Source: an uncultured Eubacteriales bacterium (GTDB taxonomy: Bacteria > Bacillota > Clostridia > Peptostreptococcales > Anaerovoracaceae). Taken from it: a stretch of 52,538 nt of DNA. This document shows positions 16,291-24,311 of the stretch, in pieces (the first letter of the stretch is position 1; each line of letters begins with the position of its first letter). The notes beneath the pieces were generated by a model. That model did not search any database. It worked only from the letters and a program-made list of their open reading frames with translations, and was not told the DNA's origin. Made by a program: the position numbers and the translations under genes. The DNA lies in NCBI GenBank assembly GCA_900315125.1, contig OMXT01000014.1, forward strand, positions 1-52,538. Reading direction: 5' to 3'.

Positions 16291-16328
16291 TGTAAAGCGT
16301 TTGCTTTACAACTACTGAATTTTATGAT
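16291..16328 (+). promoter_or_regulatory. Promoter with overlapping inverted-repeat operator for the antitoxin gene
   Basis: TGTAAAGC (16291-16298) and GCTTTACA (16303-16310) form a perfect 8-base inverted repeat. It overlaps a -35 box TTGCTT (16301-16306), and the -10 box TATGAT is at 16323-16328 after 16 bases. A half-site ATGTAAAAGC lies at 16262. Ribbon-helix-helix antitoxins usually repress their own promoter, so this is the likely operator. Confidence 0.55.
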
Positions 16329-16357
16329 ACTCTGATGCCAGAAAAGGAGGGATCAAT

Positions 16358-16864
16358 ATGGCTCAGACGATGGTTAACTTCCGAATGGATGCCGATCTGA
16401 AAAGAGAACTGGAAATAGTATGCAGAGACATGGGAATGACGCTGACAACTGCATTTACGATTTTTGCAAGAACGGTAAGCCGTGAAAAGAGGATTCCCTT
16501 TGAGGTAACATCGCTGCCAATGAATCACCACGCTGATATCCTGAACATTCCTCAGATCACAAAAAAGGTAATCCCAATTGCCGATAAATATCAATTAGGA
16601 AAGCTGTATCTGTTCGGATCCTACGCCAGAGGCGAAGCTGATGAACAGAGTGATTTCGACTTTTATCTCGATAGCTCTTTTAAGGGGGGACTGTTTCGGT
16701 TCTCGGCACTCTCAGGTGATCTGGAAGCAGCGCTCGGGAAGCCCGTCGATATTATCACTAAAGACGGTTTGCTCAGAGGAAATTGTGATGAATTCGATAA
16801 TGAAATGAAGAACGCGATAGAAAGGGACAAGGTATTGATCTATGAGGGACAGCAGCAGTCGTGA
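16358..16864 (+). CDS. Fused RelB/DinJ-type ribbon-helix-helix and MntA-type nucleotidyltransferase antitoxin
   Basis: A 168-residue fusion. Residues 1-50 (MVNFRMDADLKRELEIVC, GMTLTTAFTIFAR, IPFEV) match the RelB/DinJ DNA-binding antitoxin family. Residues ~65-165 match a minimal nucleotidyltransferase with GSYARGEADEQSDFDFYLD, containing the GS-x-ARG and SDxD metal-binding motifs, followed by KPVDIITKDGL. MntA proteins of this kind AMPylate and silence HepT toxins. A HepT-like start overlaps the 3' end, which supports the assignment. The combination gives one chain both a DNA-binding and a toxin-modifying domain. An AAGGAGGGATCA site precedes the ATG. The partner toxin appears broken, so this may be an orphaned antitoxin. 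Confidence 0.8.
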   Translation: MAQTMVNFRMDADLKRELEIVCRDMGMTLTTAFTIFARTVSREKRIPFEVTSLPMNHHADILNIPQITKKVIPIADKYQLGKLYLFGSYARGEADEQSDFDFYLDSSFKGGLFRFSALSGDLEAALGKPVDIITKDGLLRGNCDEFDNEMKNAIERDKVLIYEGQQQS

Positions 16865-16991
16865 CAGGATGATTCTGATTCGTATGCAATCATACTGCGA
16901 TAGGGTGAACAGCCTGATTGAACGCTTCGGCAGAACTTTTGAAGATTTTTCATCAGATAGCGAACAGCGACGGAAGATGTCCCGCAGCTGA
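16842..16991 (+). pseudogene. Truncated HepT-like HEPN toxin
   Basis: A 49-codon frame starts inside the 3' end of the antitoxin gene (23-base overlap). It reads MRDSSSRDRMILIRMQSYC then SLIERFGRTFEDFSSD, which is the first helix pair of the HepT/DUF86 family. The frame ends in RRKMSRS and a stop. Family members are about 110-140 residues and carry the R-x4-H catalytic motif in the second half, which is missing. Fragments such as RNLTEHL and SEIARLG in the following 100 bases hint at decayed sequence spread over several frames. The toxin is presumably inactive. Confidence 0.65.
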
Positions 16992-17065
16992 AACTATTCT
17001 GCAGTTCTGAAATCGCAAGACTTGGCAATAATAAGGAATCTGACTGAGCATCTCTTCCCTAAAAA

Positions 17066-17096
17066 ATGGGGCTGTCTCAGCTTGAAACAGCCCCAT
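17066..17096 (-). terminator. Terminator of the CoA-transferase gene
   Basis: ATGGGGCTGT pairs with ACAGCCCCAT (10 base pairs). On the minus strand the stem is followed by TTTTTT. It may also end plus-strand transcripts from the antitoxin locus. Confidence 0.85.
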
Positions 17097-17129
17097 GCCT
17101 GAATTCTATGCTTTACACCGGCAGCATCC

Positions 17130-17150
17130 GGCCGATCCAGCCTTTGTTCC
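17130..17150 (+). repeat. Dispersed motif copy, degenerate
   Basis: GGCCGATCCAGCCTTTGTTCC abuts the stop codon of the CoA-transferase gene (17151). Most positions agree with the consensus. Confidence 0.5.
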
Positions 17151-18512
17151 CTAGAGAGAGGTCTTGGACGTGTACTTCCAGATGCCCATCTTCTCCGCGT
17201 TTTTGATCAGATCCTCCCGGAAATCCGGATGGGCGATGCTGATCAGGGACTCGGCCCGCTCCCAGGTGGATTTGCCCTTCAGGTCCGCGGCGCCGTACTC
17301 GGTGACGATATAGTGGGTAGCCATTCGCGGCGTGGTAACGATGGCGCCCGGCCGCAGCATCGGTGCGATCAGGGATTCCACTGTGCCGTCAGGCAGGGTG
17401 CGGGTGCTGGGGGTACAGATGAAGCTCTTGCCGCCATGGGACTGGTACGCGCCCATAACGAAGTCCAGCTGGCCGCCGGTTCCGCTGATCTGCTGGTGTC
17501 CCACGGACTCGGAACAGACCTGTCCGTACAGGTCGACCTGGATACAGCTGTTTACGGATACGAAGTTATCTATGCTGGAAATGACATGCACGTTGTTTAC
17601 ATAGTCTACCGGCGCGTTGCAGCAGATGGGGTTGTTGTCCAGGAATTCGTACAGGCGCCGTGTGCCGCCCGCAAAGGTATAAACAGCCTTTCCTTTATCT
17701 ACGTTCTTGTTGCCCGTCAGCTTGCCTGCGTCGAACAGATCCACATAAGCGTCTACGAACATCTCCGTGTGGGCGTTGATGTTGCGGACGTCGGAATCTG
17801 CCAGCATCTTCCCGATAGCGGAGGGCAGCGCGCCGATCCCCAGCTGCAGGGTGCTGTGACTCTTGATCCGCTCTACCACGTGAGACGCGATCATCCGGTC
17901 GATATTGGACGCCTCCCGCTCCGGCACTTCCGGCAGAGGCCGGTTTGAACCCTCTACAACGTAATCGATGCCGTAGAGATTGAGCTGCGTCTGGTGACCC
18001 AGGGCGATGGGCATATTCTCATTGACTTCTACGATGATCTTCTTGGCGGCCTTGATGACGCCCCACATGTCTGCCACCTGGGGCCCCAGGTTGAAGTTGC
18101 CGTGGCTGTCCATAGGCGCTACCTGGAACATGGCGATATCAATGCCTCCGGAGGAACCCTGGATCCAGTAGGAAGGCAGTTCACTGAACAGCATGGGGAT
18201 GTACCAGCAGCGTCCGTTCTTGGACATGAGACGGTCATAGGTATTGAAATGAGCCGAGCTGAACTTGACCTGCTCGTTGGACTTGGTGGCCCGGTAAACG
18301 GCGAAGGGCTTCTCGCGGATGGCCACGGTGCTGATGATCTCCACCCCGTGGAGCTCGTCCGCCCTCCTGGCCAGCGCCTCGTCGATATCCACCACCGTGC
18401 CGCAGCCCAGGCCGTAATGAATGCGGTCTCCCGGCCGGACCATGGCCGCCGCCTCGTCCGCGGTGATCAGTTTCTTCTTATATTCCTCTGCAAGATTGGA
18501 AACCTTATACAT
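17151..18512 (-). CDS. Acetyl-CoA hydrolase/transferase family protein, likely butyryl-CoA:acetate CoA-transferase
   Basis: A 453-residue family I CoA-transferase of the type that includes butyryl-CoA:acetate and 4-hydroxybutyrate CoA-transferases. The catalytic glutamate is expected at E250 in NINAHTEMFVDAYVDL. Other family stretches are IHYGLGCGTV, QVAPMDSHGNFN, LQLGIGALPSAIG, HQQISGTGGQLDFVMGA and ATHYIVTEYGAADLKGKS. Such enzymes move CoA from an acyl-CoA to acetate in the last step of butyrate or related fermentations. Substrate is not decided by the sequence. The ATG at 18512 has GGGAGT upstream. It is transcribed alone, with its own terminator at 17066, divergent from purB. Confidence 0.85.
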   Translation of the reverse strand: MYKVSNLAEEYKKKLITADEAAAMVRPGDRIHYGLGCGTVVDIDEALARRADELHGVEIISTVAIREKPFAVYRATKSNEQVKFSSAHFNTYDRLMSKNGRCWYIPMLFSELPSYWIQGSSGGIDIAMFQVAPMDSHGNFNLGPQVADMWGVIKAAKKIIVEVNENMPIALGHQTQLNLYGIDYVVEGSNRPLPEVPEREASNIDRMIASHVVERIKSHSTLQLGIGALPSAIGKMLADSDVRNINAHTEMFVDAYVDLFDAGKLTGNKNVDKGKAVYTFAGGTRRLYEFLDNNPICCNAPVDYVNNVHVISSIDNFVSVNSCIQVDLYGQVCSESVGHQQISGTGGQLDFVMGAYQSHGGKSFICTPSTRTLPDGTVESLIAPMLRPGAIVTTPRMATHYIVTEYGAADLKGKSTWERAESLISIAHPDFREDLIKNAEKMGIWKYTSKTSL

Positions 18513-18735
18513 ATTTACTCCCTTCCCTGAAAAATATCGTGTCGTCCCATGGCTTGTTTTATTTTTAACAAAATCCTGGCTTTATTGTACTACAGAAATA
18601 ACTGGCCTGCAATGAATATTCGGGCAAACTGTTATCCATGTTGACATTCTCCATTTCCATATCCTATTCCTAAAGCACTTCCGTTATTGTATCATTTTAT
18701 AGCCGTTTTGAACACCGTCTGGCTCGTTCAGCCCC
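18513..18735. other. Divergent intergenic interval
   Basis: AT-rich upstream region of the CoA-transferase gene. A TTGACA lies at about 18654 without a good -10 box at the right spacing. No repeat or RNA structure was recognised. Confidence 0.4.
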
Positions 18736-18764
18736 TTGAAATGCCAATTCTATAATGCTATAAT
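18736..18764 (+). promoter_or_regulatory. Putative purBA promoter
   Basis: TTGAAA (18736-18741) and TATAAT (18759-18764) are 17 bases apart. The leader of about 75 bases contains a dispersed motif copy. No purine riboswitch was recognised. Confidence 0.65.
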
Positions 18765-18793
18765 TTGCCGTGTATGGGCTGCGTGCGGAAACG

Positions 18794-18814
18794 GGCCGGT
18801 GGGGGCTTTGTTCC
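18794..18814 (+). repeat. Dispersed motif copy upstream of purB
   Basis: GCCGGTGGGGGCTTTGTTCC with TGAAGG after it, in the purB leader. The flanking bases resemble those of the copy at 20285. Confidence 0.65.
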
Positions 18815-18846
18815 TGAAGGCTGCAGACCATGGAAAGGAAAGAAGA

Positions 18847-20283
18847 ATGGCTGATTATACCCAATATACATCCCCCCTTTCGGAGCGGTATCCGAGTAAG
18901 GAGATGAAGTACCTCTTCTCCCCGGAGAAGAAGTTCCGCACATGGCGCAGACTGTGGATCGCGCTGGCGGAATCAGAGAAGGAACTGGGACTAGATATTA
19001 CGCAGGAACAGATCGACGAGCTGAAGGCTCATGCCGAGGACATCAACTACGATGTAGCCAAGGCGCGGGAGAAGGAAGTGCGCCATGACGTGATGTCCCA
19101 CGTGTACGCCTACGGGCAGCAGTGCCCCAAGGCCAAGGGCATTATCCACCTGGGCGCCACCAGCTGCTACGTCGGCTACAACACGGATCTGATCATCATG
19201 AGCGAGGCTCTGCAGCTGGTACGGAAGAAGCTGATCAACGCCCTGAGCCATCTGGCGGATTTCGCGGATAAATATAAGGATCAGCCCTGCCTGGCATATA
19301 CCCATTACCAGGCAGCTCAGCCTACGACAGTTGGCAAGCGGGCTACGCTGTGGATGAACGACCTGGTCATGGATCTGGAGGATCTGGACTATGTGCTGGG
19401 ATCCATCAAACTGCTGGGATCCAAGGGAACGACGGGGACGCAGGCAAGCTTCCTGGAGCTCTTCTCGGGCGACCATGAGAAGTGCCGCCAGCTGGACCAG
19501 AAGATCGCGGAGAAGATGGGATTCCGCGCGTGCTATCCCGTATCCGGACAGACCTATTCCCGCAAGGTGGACAGCCGGGTGCTGAACGTGCTGGCAGGCA
19601 TCGCCCAGTCCGCTCACAAGTTCAGCAATGACATCCGCCTCCTGCAGCACCAGAAGGAAGTAGAGGAGCCCTTTGAGAAGCACCAGATCGGTTCTTCCGC
19701 CATGGCATATAAGCGCAACCCCATGCGTTCCGAGCGCATGGCAAGCCTGGCCAACTATGTAATGGCCGATTCCATGAATCCCCAGATCACCGCGGCGACA
19801 CAGTGGTTCGAGCGGACGCTGGATGATTCCGCAAACAAGAGGATCAGCGTGTCCGAGGCATTCCTCGCAACGGACAGCATCCTTGAATTATACATCAATA
19901 TTTCCGAGAATCTCGTGGTTTATCCCAAGGTCATCGAGGCTCACCTCATGGCTGAGCTGCCCTTCATGGCTACGGAAAACATCCTGATGGACGCAGTCAA
20001 GGCCGGCGGCGACAGGCAGGAGCTCCACGAGAGGATCCGTGAACTGTCCATGCAGGCAGGCAGAGTCGTTAAGGAAGAGGGCAAGCCCAACGATCTTCTG
20101 GATCGCATCGCGGCGGATCCCGCTTTCAATATAAGCAGAGAGGCTTTACAGAAGGTTTTGAAACCTGAAAATTATGTGGGACGCGCTCCGGAGCAGACCA
20201 CGGAGTTTCTTGACGGGGTCATAAAGCCGATCCTCGATGCCAACAGGGACGCCCTGGGCATCGAAGCAGAAATCAACGTTTAA
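18847..20283 (+). CDS. purB: Adenylosuccinate lyase
   Basis: A 478-residue fumarase/aspartase-superfamily lyase that makes AMP from adenylosuccinate and AICAR from SAICAR. The signature loop GSSAMAYKRNPMRSERM is present, as are HLGATSCYVGYNTDL, YTHYQAAQPTTVGKR and the catalytic histidines in these segments. Length is normal. The ATG at 18847 is chosen because an AAGGAAAG site precedes it and the product then starts at the family start (MADYTQYTSPLSERY). purA follows 55 bases later on the same strand, giving the two-step IMP to AMP branch in one unit. Confidence 0.96.
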   Translation: MADYTQYTSPLSERYPSKEMKYLFSPEKKFRTWRRLWIALAESEKELGLDITQEQIDELKAHAEDINYDVAKAREKEVRHDVMSHVYAYGQQCPKAKGIIHLGATSCYVGYNTDLIIMSEALQLVRKKLINALSHLADFADKYKDQPCLAYTHYQAAQPTTVGKRATLWMNDLVMDLEDLDYVLGSIKLLGSKGTTGTQASFLELFSGDHEKCRQLDQKIAEKMGFRACYPVSGQTYSRKVDSRVLNVLAGIAQSAHKFSNDIRLLQHQKEVEEPFEKHQIGSSAMAYKRNPMRSERMASLANYVMADSMNPQITAATQWFERTLDDSANKRISVSEAFLATDSILELYINISENLVVYPKVIEAHLMAELPFMATENILMDAVKAGGDRQELHERIRELSMQAGRVVKEEGKPNDLLDRIAADPAFNISREALQKVLKPENYVGRAPEQTTEFLDGVIKPILDANRDALGIEAEINV

Positions 20284-20284
20284 G

Positions 20285-20305
20285 GGCCGGTCAGGGCTTT
20301 GTTCC
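20285..20305 (+). repeat. Dispersed motif copy between purB and purA
   Basis: Exact CCGGTCAGGGCTTTGTTCC starting one base after the purB stop codon, followed by TAAAGGCTGAA. Confidence 0.75.
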
Positions 20306-20338
20306 TAAAGGCTGAAACGTTAGTTTAAGGAGGTTTAC

Positions 20339-21628
20339 ATGATCAAAGCAATCGTAGGCGCCAACTGGGGCGATGAGGGCAAGGGCAAGATCACAGACAT
20401 GCTTGCCGCGGATTCTGACATCGTTGTCCGTTTCCAGGGAGGCAGCAACGCCGGACACACCATTAAGAACCAGTACGGCAAGTTCCCTCTTCACATGCTG
20501 CCCAGCGGCGTGTTCTATCAGCATACAACATGCGTCATCGGCAACGGTGTAGCGCTGAATATTCCCAAACTGATCGAGGAGATCCAGAGCATCGTGGACC
20601 GGGGCGTCCCGACGCCGCACATCATGGTTTCGGACAGGGCTCAGATCGTCATGCCCTACCACATCCTTCTCGATACATATGAAGAAGAGCGCCTGGCGGG
20701 CAAGTCCTTCGGCTCCACCCGCTCCGGCATCGCGCCCTGCTATTCCGATAAGTATGCCAAGATCGGATTCCAGGTCAACGAGCTCTTCATGCCGGAAGAC
20801 CAGCTGCGCAGCCGCATCGAGAACGTGTGCACCATCAAGAATACACTGATCAAATATCTGTACAACAAGCCGGAGCTGGATCCGGACGAGCTGTACAGCA
20901 CGATGATGGAATACAAGGAGATGATTGCTCCTTATGTTGGCAATACAGAATCCTTCCTCCACGACGCTGTGGAGCAGGGAAAGAACATCCTGCTGGAGGG
21001 TCAGCTGGGAACGCTGAAGGATATCGATCACGGCATCTATCCCATGGTTACCAGCTCTAATACCATCGCCGGCGGCGCGGCCGGAGGCAGCGGTGTTCCT
21101 CCCTATGCCATCCAGGACATCATCTGCGTATCCAAGGCTTACAGCTCCGCAGTAGGCGCAGGCGCCTTCGTCAGCGAGATCTTCGGCGACGAGGCAGAGG
21201 AACTGCGCAAGAGAGGCGGCGACGGCGGCGAGTACGGCGCTACCACAGGACGTCCCCGCAGAGTGGGCTGGTACGACTGCGTAGCCTCCCGCTACGGATG
21301 CAAGATCCAGGGCGCCACAGAAGTAGCCCTGACCGTGCTGGATCCCCTGGGCTATCTGGATGAGATCCCCCTGTGCGTCGGCTACGAGATAAACGGAGAG
21401 GAGCACCAGAACTTCCCCAACACAACATATCTCTATCAGGCCAAACCCATCTATAAGAAGATGAAAGGCTGGAAATGCGATATCACAGGCATCCGCAAGT
21501 TTGAGGATCTGCCCGCAGAATGCCAGGAATATGTCAACGAGATCGAGCGCCAGATCGGTTTCCCGATCACTATGGTCTCCAACGGTCCTGCCCGTGAGGA
21601 TATCATCCCCCGCACACCGCTGATCTAG
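20339..21628 (+). CDS. purA: Adenylosuccinate synthetase
   Basis: A 429-residue GTP-dependent ligase that joins aspartate to IMP. It shows the GTP loop GANWGDEGKGK at the start, FQGGSNAGHT, FGSTRSGIAPCYSDK, EGQLGTLKDIDHG and TTGRPRRVGWYD. The length is typical. ATG at 20339 follows an AAGGAGG site. It lies 55 bases after purB, separated by a dispersed motif copy, and is followed by a hairpin at 21636. Together with purB it forms the AMP branch of purine synthesis. Confidence 0.97.
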   Translation: MIKAIVGANWGDEGKGKITDMLAADSDIVVRFQGGSNAGHTIKNQYGKFPLHMLPSGVFYQHTTCVIGNGVALNIPKLIEEIQSIVDRGVPTPHIMVSDRAQIVMPYHILLDTYEEERLAGKSFGSTRSGIAPCYSDKYAKIGFQVNELFMPEDQLRSRIENVCTIKNTLIKYLYNKPELDPDELYSTMMEYKEMIAPYVGNTESFLHDAVEQGKNILLEGQLGTLKDIDHGIYPMVTSSNTIAGGAAGGSGVPPYAIQDIICVSKAYSSAVGAGAFVSEIFGDEAEELRKRGGDGGEYGATTGRPRRVGWYDCVASRYGCKIQGATEVALTVLDPLGYLDEIPLCVGYEINGEEHQNFPNTTYLYQAKPIYKKMKGWKCDITGIRKFEDLPAECQEYVNEIERQIGFPITMVSNGPAREDIIPRTPLI

Positions 21629-21635
21629 TTTACTC

Positions 21636-21660
21636 GAGAGTCCGTATTTTACGGGCTCTC
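21636..21660 (+). terminator. purA hairpin terminator
   Basis: GAGAGTCCGTA pairs with TACGGGCTCTC with one G-T mismatch and a TTT loop, eight bases after the stop. The T tail is weak, so some read-through into alr is likely. Confidence 0.6.
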
Positions 21661-21678
21661 CTTATTGAATATTTATGG

Positions 21679-21699
21679 TGAACAAAGCCGGGACCGGCT
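21679..21699 (-). repeat. Dispersed motif copy upstream of alr
   Basis: TGAACAAAGCCGGGACCGGC, inverse orientation, between the purA hairpin and the alr ribosome site. It is in frame with alr, but the ribosome site favours the later start. Confidence 0.55.
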
Positions 21700-21740
21700 C
21701 GCCCGCGATATTGGTTTTGTTCAGAAAGAAGGTATCTAAA

Positions 21741-22889
21741 ATGTATAAAGAAGCACTCAGACCCGTATGGGCCGAAATCAACCTGAGCAATTTTGACTAC
21801 AACATCAAGCAGATCAAGGCAAAGATGACTGCTGACGGTCAGGAACGCGAGTTCATCGGCGTTATCAAAGCCGACGCCTACGGACACGGCGCCGTTCCCT
21901 GCGCTCAGGTTCTCCGTGACAACGGAGTCAAAACATTCGCTATCGCTACGCTCCAGGAAGCTATCACGCTCCGCGAGTCCGGCGCTAAGGAAAGGATCAT
22001 CTGCCTGGGACTGACCCCGAACATGTATGCAGACACCGTGGTCAAATATGACATCACACCGGTTGTCGACGACTCCAGAAACGCTCAGGCGCTGAACGAC
22101 GCTGCCGCTGCCGCAGGCAAGACGGTAGAATTCCTGATCGCTGTGGATACCGGCATGGGCCGCATCGGCTACCTGTCCGATGACATCGACGGAGCGGTAG
22201 AAGATCTGAAGAAGATCCAGGCTATGCCTAACCTGAAGATCTTCGGCATGTTCTCCCATATGGCTACGGCTGACGCTTATGATAAAACATTTACTCACCT
22301 GCAGGAGGAGAGATACAACAAGTTCTACGAGGGAATCACCGCTGCGGGCATCGAGGTGCCCTTCCGCACGCTGGCAAACAGCGCTTCCATCATGGAAGTT
22401 CCGACCGTTCTGTTCAACGGCTGCCGTCCGGGCATCATCCTGTACGGACTCTATCCGTCCCACGAGGTGGATCCTGCCCAGCTTTCGCTGAAACCGGTCA
22501 TGTCCATCAAGGCCAACATCGTTCATCTGAAAGATGTCCCGGTAGGTTTCTCCTGCGGGTACGGCCGCAAGTTTATTGCAGAGCGGCCGTCCCGCATCGC
22601 GACCCTTGGTCTGGGCTATGCTGACGGTTATCCCCGTCCCTACTCTCCCAATGCCAAGGTCATTGTCAACGGCGTTGTCTGCCCGGTAGCCGGCAACATC
22701 TGCATGGACCAGTGCATGGTCGACGTTACTGACGTACCCCACGTAGAAGTAGGCGACGAGGTCATCGTCATGGGTTCCGACGGCGTAAACTCTGTAACCG
22801 CAGACGACATCGCCGACGCTACAGGCACCATCAACTACGAGATCACCTGCGCCTTCGGCCAGAGACTGCCTAAGGTTTACGTGAAGTAG
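21741..22889 (+). CDS. alr: Alanine racemase
   Basis: A 382-residue fold-type III PLP enzyme making D-alanine for peptidoglycan. The PLP lysine lies in VIKADAYGHGA near residue 45. Other landmarks are DTGMGRIGY, MFSHMATAD, RTLANSAS, NGCRPGIILYG, the catalytic tyrosine region FSCGYGRKF and the AGNICMDQCMVDVT stretch. ATG at 21741 is chosen for the AGAAGG site upstream and because it matches the family start. An in-frame ATG at 21675 would add 22 residues made from a dispersed motif copy. It follows purA by 112 bases. A 14-base palindrome GCGCCCCGGGGCGC at 22921 may serve as its terminator. Confidence 0.95.
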   Translation: MYKEALRPVWAEINLSNFDYNIKQIKAKMTADGQEREFIGVIKADAYGHGAVPCAQVLRDNGVKTFAIATLQEAITLRESGAKERIICLGLTPNMYADTVVKYDITPVVDDSRNAQALNDAAAAAGKTVEFLIAVDTGMGRIGYLSDDIDGAVEDLKKIQAMPNLKIFGMFSHMATADAYDKTFTHLQEERYNKFYEGITAAGIEVPFRTLANSASIMEVPTVLFNGCRPGIILYGLYPSHEVDPAQLSLKPVMSIKANIVHLKDVPVGFSCGYGRKFIAERPSRIATLGLGYADGYPRPYSPNAKVIVNGVVCPVAGNICMDQCMVDVTDVPHVEVGDEVIVMGSDGVNSVTADDIADATGTINYEITCAFGQRLPKVYVK

Positions 22890-22920
22890 TCTTACGCGAA
22901 AGCAAGTTGACACAGATTAC

Positions 22921-23001
22921 GCGCCCCGGGGCGCAGCCAAAGTAAGAATTTTTGAAATCCGGAGCATTCGGCGGTTTGCGCGCCTGAGTGAGCCGGATTT
23001 C
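22921..23001. terminator. Palindrome and hairpin after alr
   Basis: GCGCCCCGGGGCGC (22921-22934) is a perfect palindrome 32 bases after the alr stop. GAAATCCGG (22954-22962) pairs with 22993-23001 across 30 bases. Neither has a strong T tail, so the terminator role is tentative. Confidence 0.4.
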
Positions 23002-23072
23002 TTGTGTCTCTGTTGCCGCGGCATCACGGGTGTAAAATCGGTTTGGCCGTTTGGCTGTAATCTACTGCTGGT

Positions 23073-23382
23073 TTCGGTGGTTTGGCCGTGTCCTTATCTT
23101 GATTTCGGTGGTTTGCCGCATTTCCAAACATTCCACCGAACGTCATCTGCACCATTCGAAAAGCTGAATATTTATTCGCAAGTTTTCCACGAAACCGACC
23201 GAAAATTGATCCCGATTTCATGTATCTTCTTCCAATATTATCCATTTATACGGTCTGAAATCCAGACAGGCCTTGAACGACAGATAACCCTTCGGTGGTA
23301 TTTGCAGATTCACGGCAGTAACACCGAATTTCCTCTGAGATTTCTTCGGTGTGAATCAGAGAAATCCACACTTACCACCGAA
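23073..23382. repeat. TTCGGTGG word island, direct and inverted copies
   Basis: TTCGGTGG occurs at 23073, 23104 and 23291 and TTCGGTGT at 23345. The inverse CCACCGAA occurs at 23133 and 23375 and ACACCGAA at 23321. A blurred copy lies near 23184. Unlike the 83/84-bp arrays the spacing is irregular. Frames through it have no ribosome site or recognisable product. Confidence 0.75.
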
Positions 23383-23564
23383 AATCAGATGCTGCATGGT
23401 TAAATTTCAATGTATAGCCGGTTAAATTTATGCATGTGATCCGACGACGAAGCATGGTTTGCACGAATCCGCTGAAATCAGAACGATCACGGAAATTCGA
23501 CTGGTCGATCCTGCCAGTGCCGCGGGCTGTCAGCCGAACCCGCCGGAAGCAAGAAAAATGCGCA

Positions 23565-23840
23565 AGAAAAAAAGGATATCGGTTGCCCGTATCCTTTCCA
23601 TATTATTGCATTTGGTTCCGAGAAAGGTGCTGTGCTGACCGCTCTCTGACCGCTGTGATGCCTGTGTCTGCATCAAGAGTGATTCGGAGTCTGCGGCAGA
23701 TTGGCTGTTCGAGGCTCCCCGACTGCGTATCATGCAGCAAAGAGAGCAAATAAACGATTCGAAAGTTTCCTCCAGTCTGTCCTCAGCGACCATACAATCA
23801 GAGGCTCAGAACCTCTTGTTAAATAATAATCAAACTCACT
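23565..23840 (-). ncRNA. Candidate non-coding RNA of about 275 bases
   Basis: A minus-strand promoter (23875-23847) and a minus-strand terminator bracket this interval. The terminator is AAAGGATA at 23571-23578 pairing with 23590-23597, followed on that strand by a run of seven T. The RNA would start near AGTGAGTTTG and has a 5' hairpin AGAGGTTCTGAGCCTCT. An 87-codon frame (23793-23530) crosses the terminator, lacks a ribosome site and resembles nothing I know. I could not match it to RNase P, tmRNA, SRP or a known riboswitch. It could also be a leader whose gene has been lost. Confidence 0.4.
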
Positions 23841-23846
23841 GATATA

Positions 23847-23875
23847 TTTATATCACAACCCCTATGCGGTGTCAA
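23847..23875 (-). promoter_or_regulatory. Strong putative promoter with no recognised gene
   Basis: On the minus strand TTGACA (23875-23870) is followed after 17 bases by TATAAA (23852-23847). It is the best -35/-10 pair in the 1.2-kb gap between alr and korD and points away from korD. The interval 23876-24100 otherwise holds only AT-rich korD upstream sequence. Confidence 0.6.
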
Positions 23876-24100
23876 TAGTTTAGTGCTCTAAATAAGCGAA
23901 ATTGTCTGCCTTTTACATAATGAATGCGCGCTGACCGCGGAATTTCAACGCTTTATCGCCTTAAACCATCAATAAATGTATAATCGTTCACAAATTGTAT
24001 TTTCCCTCTTTTAAGAAATTATTGTGCTATTCTACATGTGGAGAAACAGAAGACGGTGTCGGAGACGACCCCGTAACCAACCTGTAAACGAGGTGAAAAG

Positions 24101-24295
24101 ATGTTAAAAGGTAAGAGACTGGTCACGGAACCTGACTGGTGCAAAGGCTGCGGCTACTGCGCCGCGTTCTGCCCGAAAAAGGTCCTCATCCTGAAAGCCG
24201 AGAAAGTGGTAATTGAAAATCCCGACGACTGCGTATGCTGCGGCAGGTGCGAACAGCTCTGCCCGGACTATGCGATCTGGATCGAGGAAGCGTAA
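24101..24295 (+). CDS. korD: 2-Oxoacid:ferredoxin oxidoreductase delta (ferredoxin) subunit
   Basis: A 64-residue two-cluster ferredoxin. The two CX2CX2CX3C sets are CKGCGYCAAFCP and CVCCGRCEQLCP. It begins the four-gene kor unit and carries electrons from the catalytic subunits to free ferredoxin. ATG at 24101 follows GAGGTG. The stop lies 16 bases before korA, so the genes are co-transcribed. Length and spacing of the cysteines are those of KorD/PorD-type subunits. Confidence 0.93.
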   Translation: MLKGKRLVTEPDWCKGCGYCAAFCPKKVLILKAEKVVIENPDDCVCCGRCEQLCPDYAIWIEEA

Positions 24296-24311
24296 ATCAG
24301 GAGGCAAGCAA

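Noticed and set aside
23002-23403. 133-codon frame in the alr-korD gap
   Set aside because: It is made of the TTCGGTGG word island, has no ribosome site and resembles no family I know.
24040-24100. Riboswitch upstream of korD
   Set aside because: A short structured-looking stretch is present but no conserved riboswitch core could be recognised.
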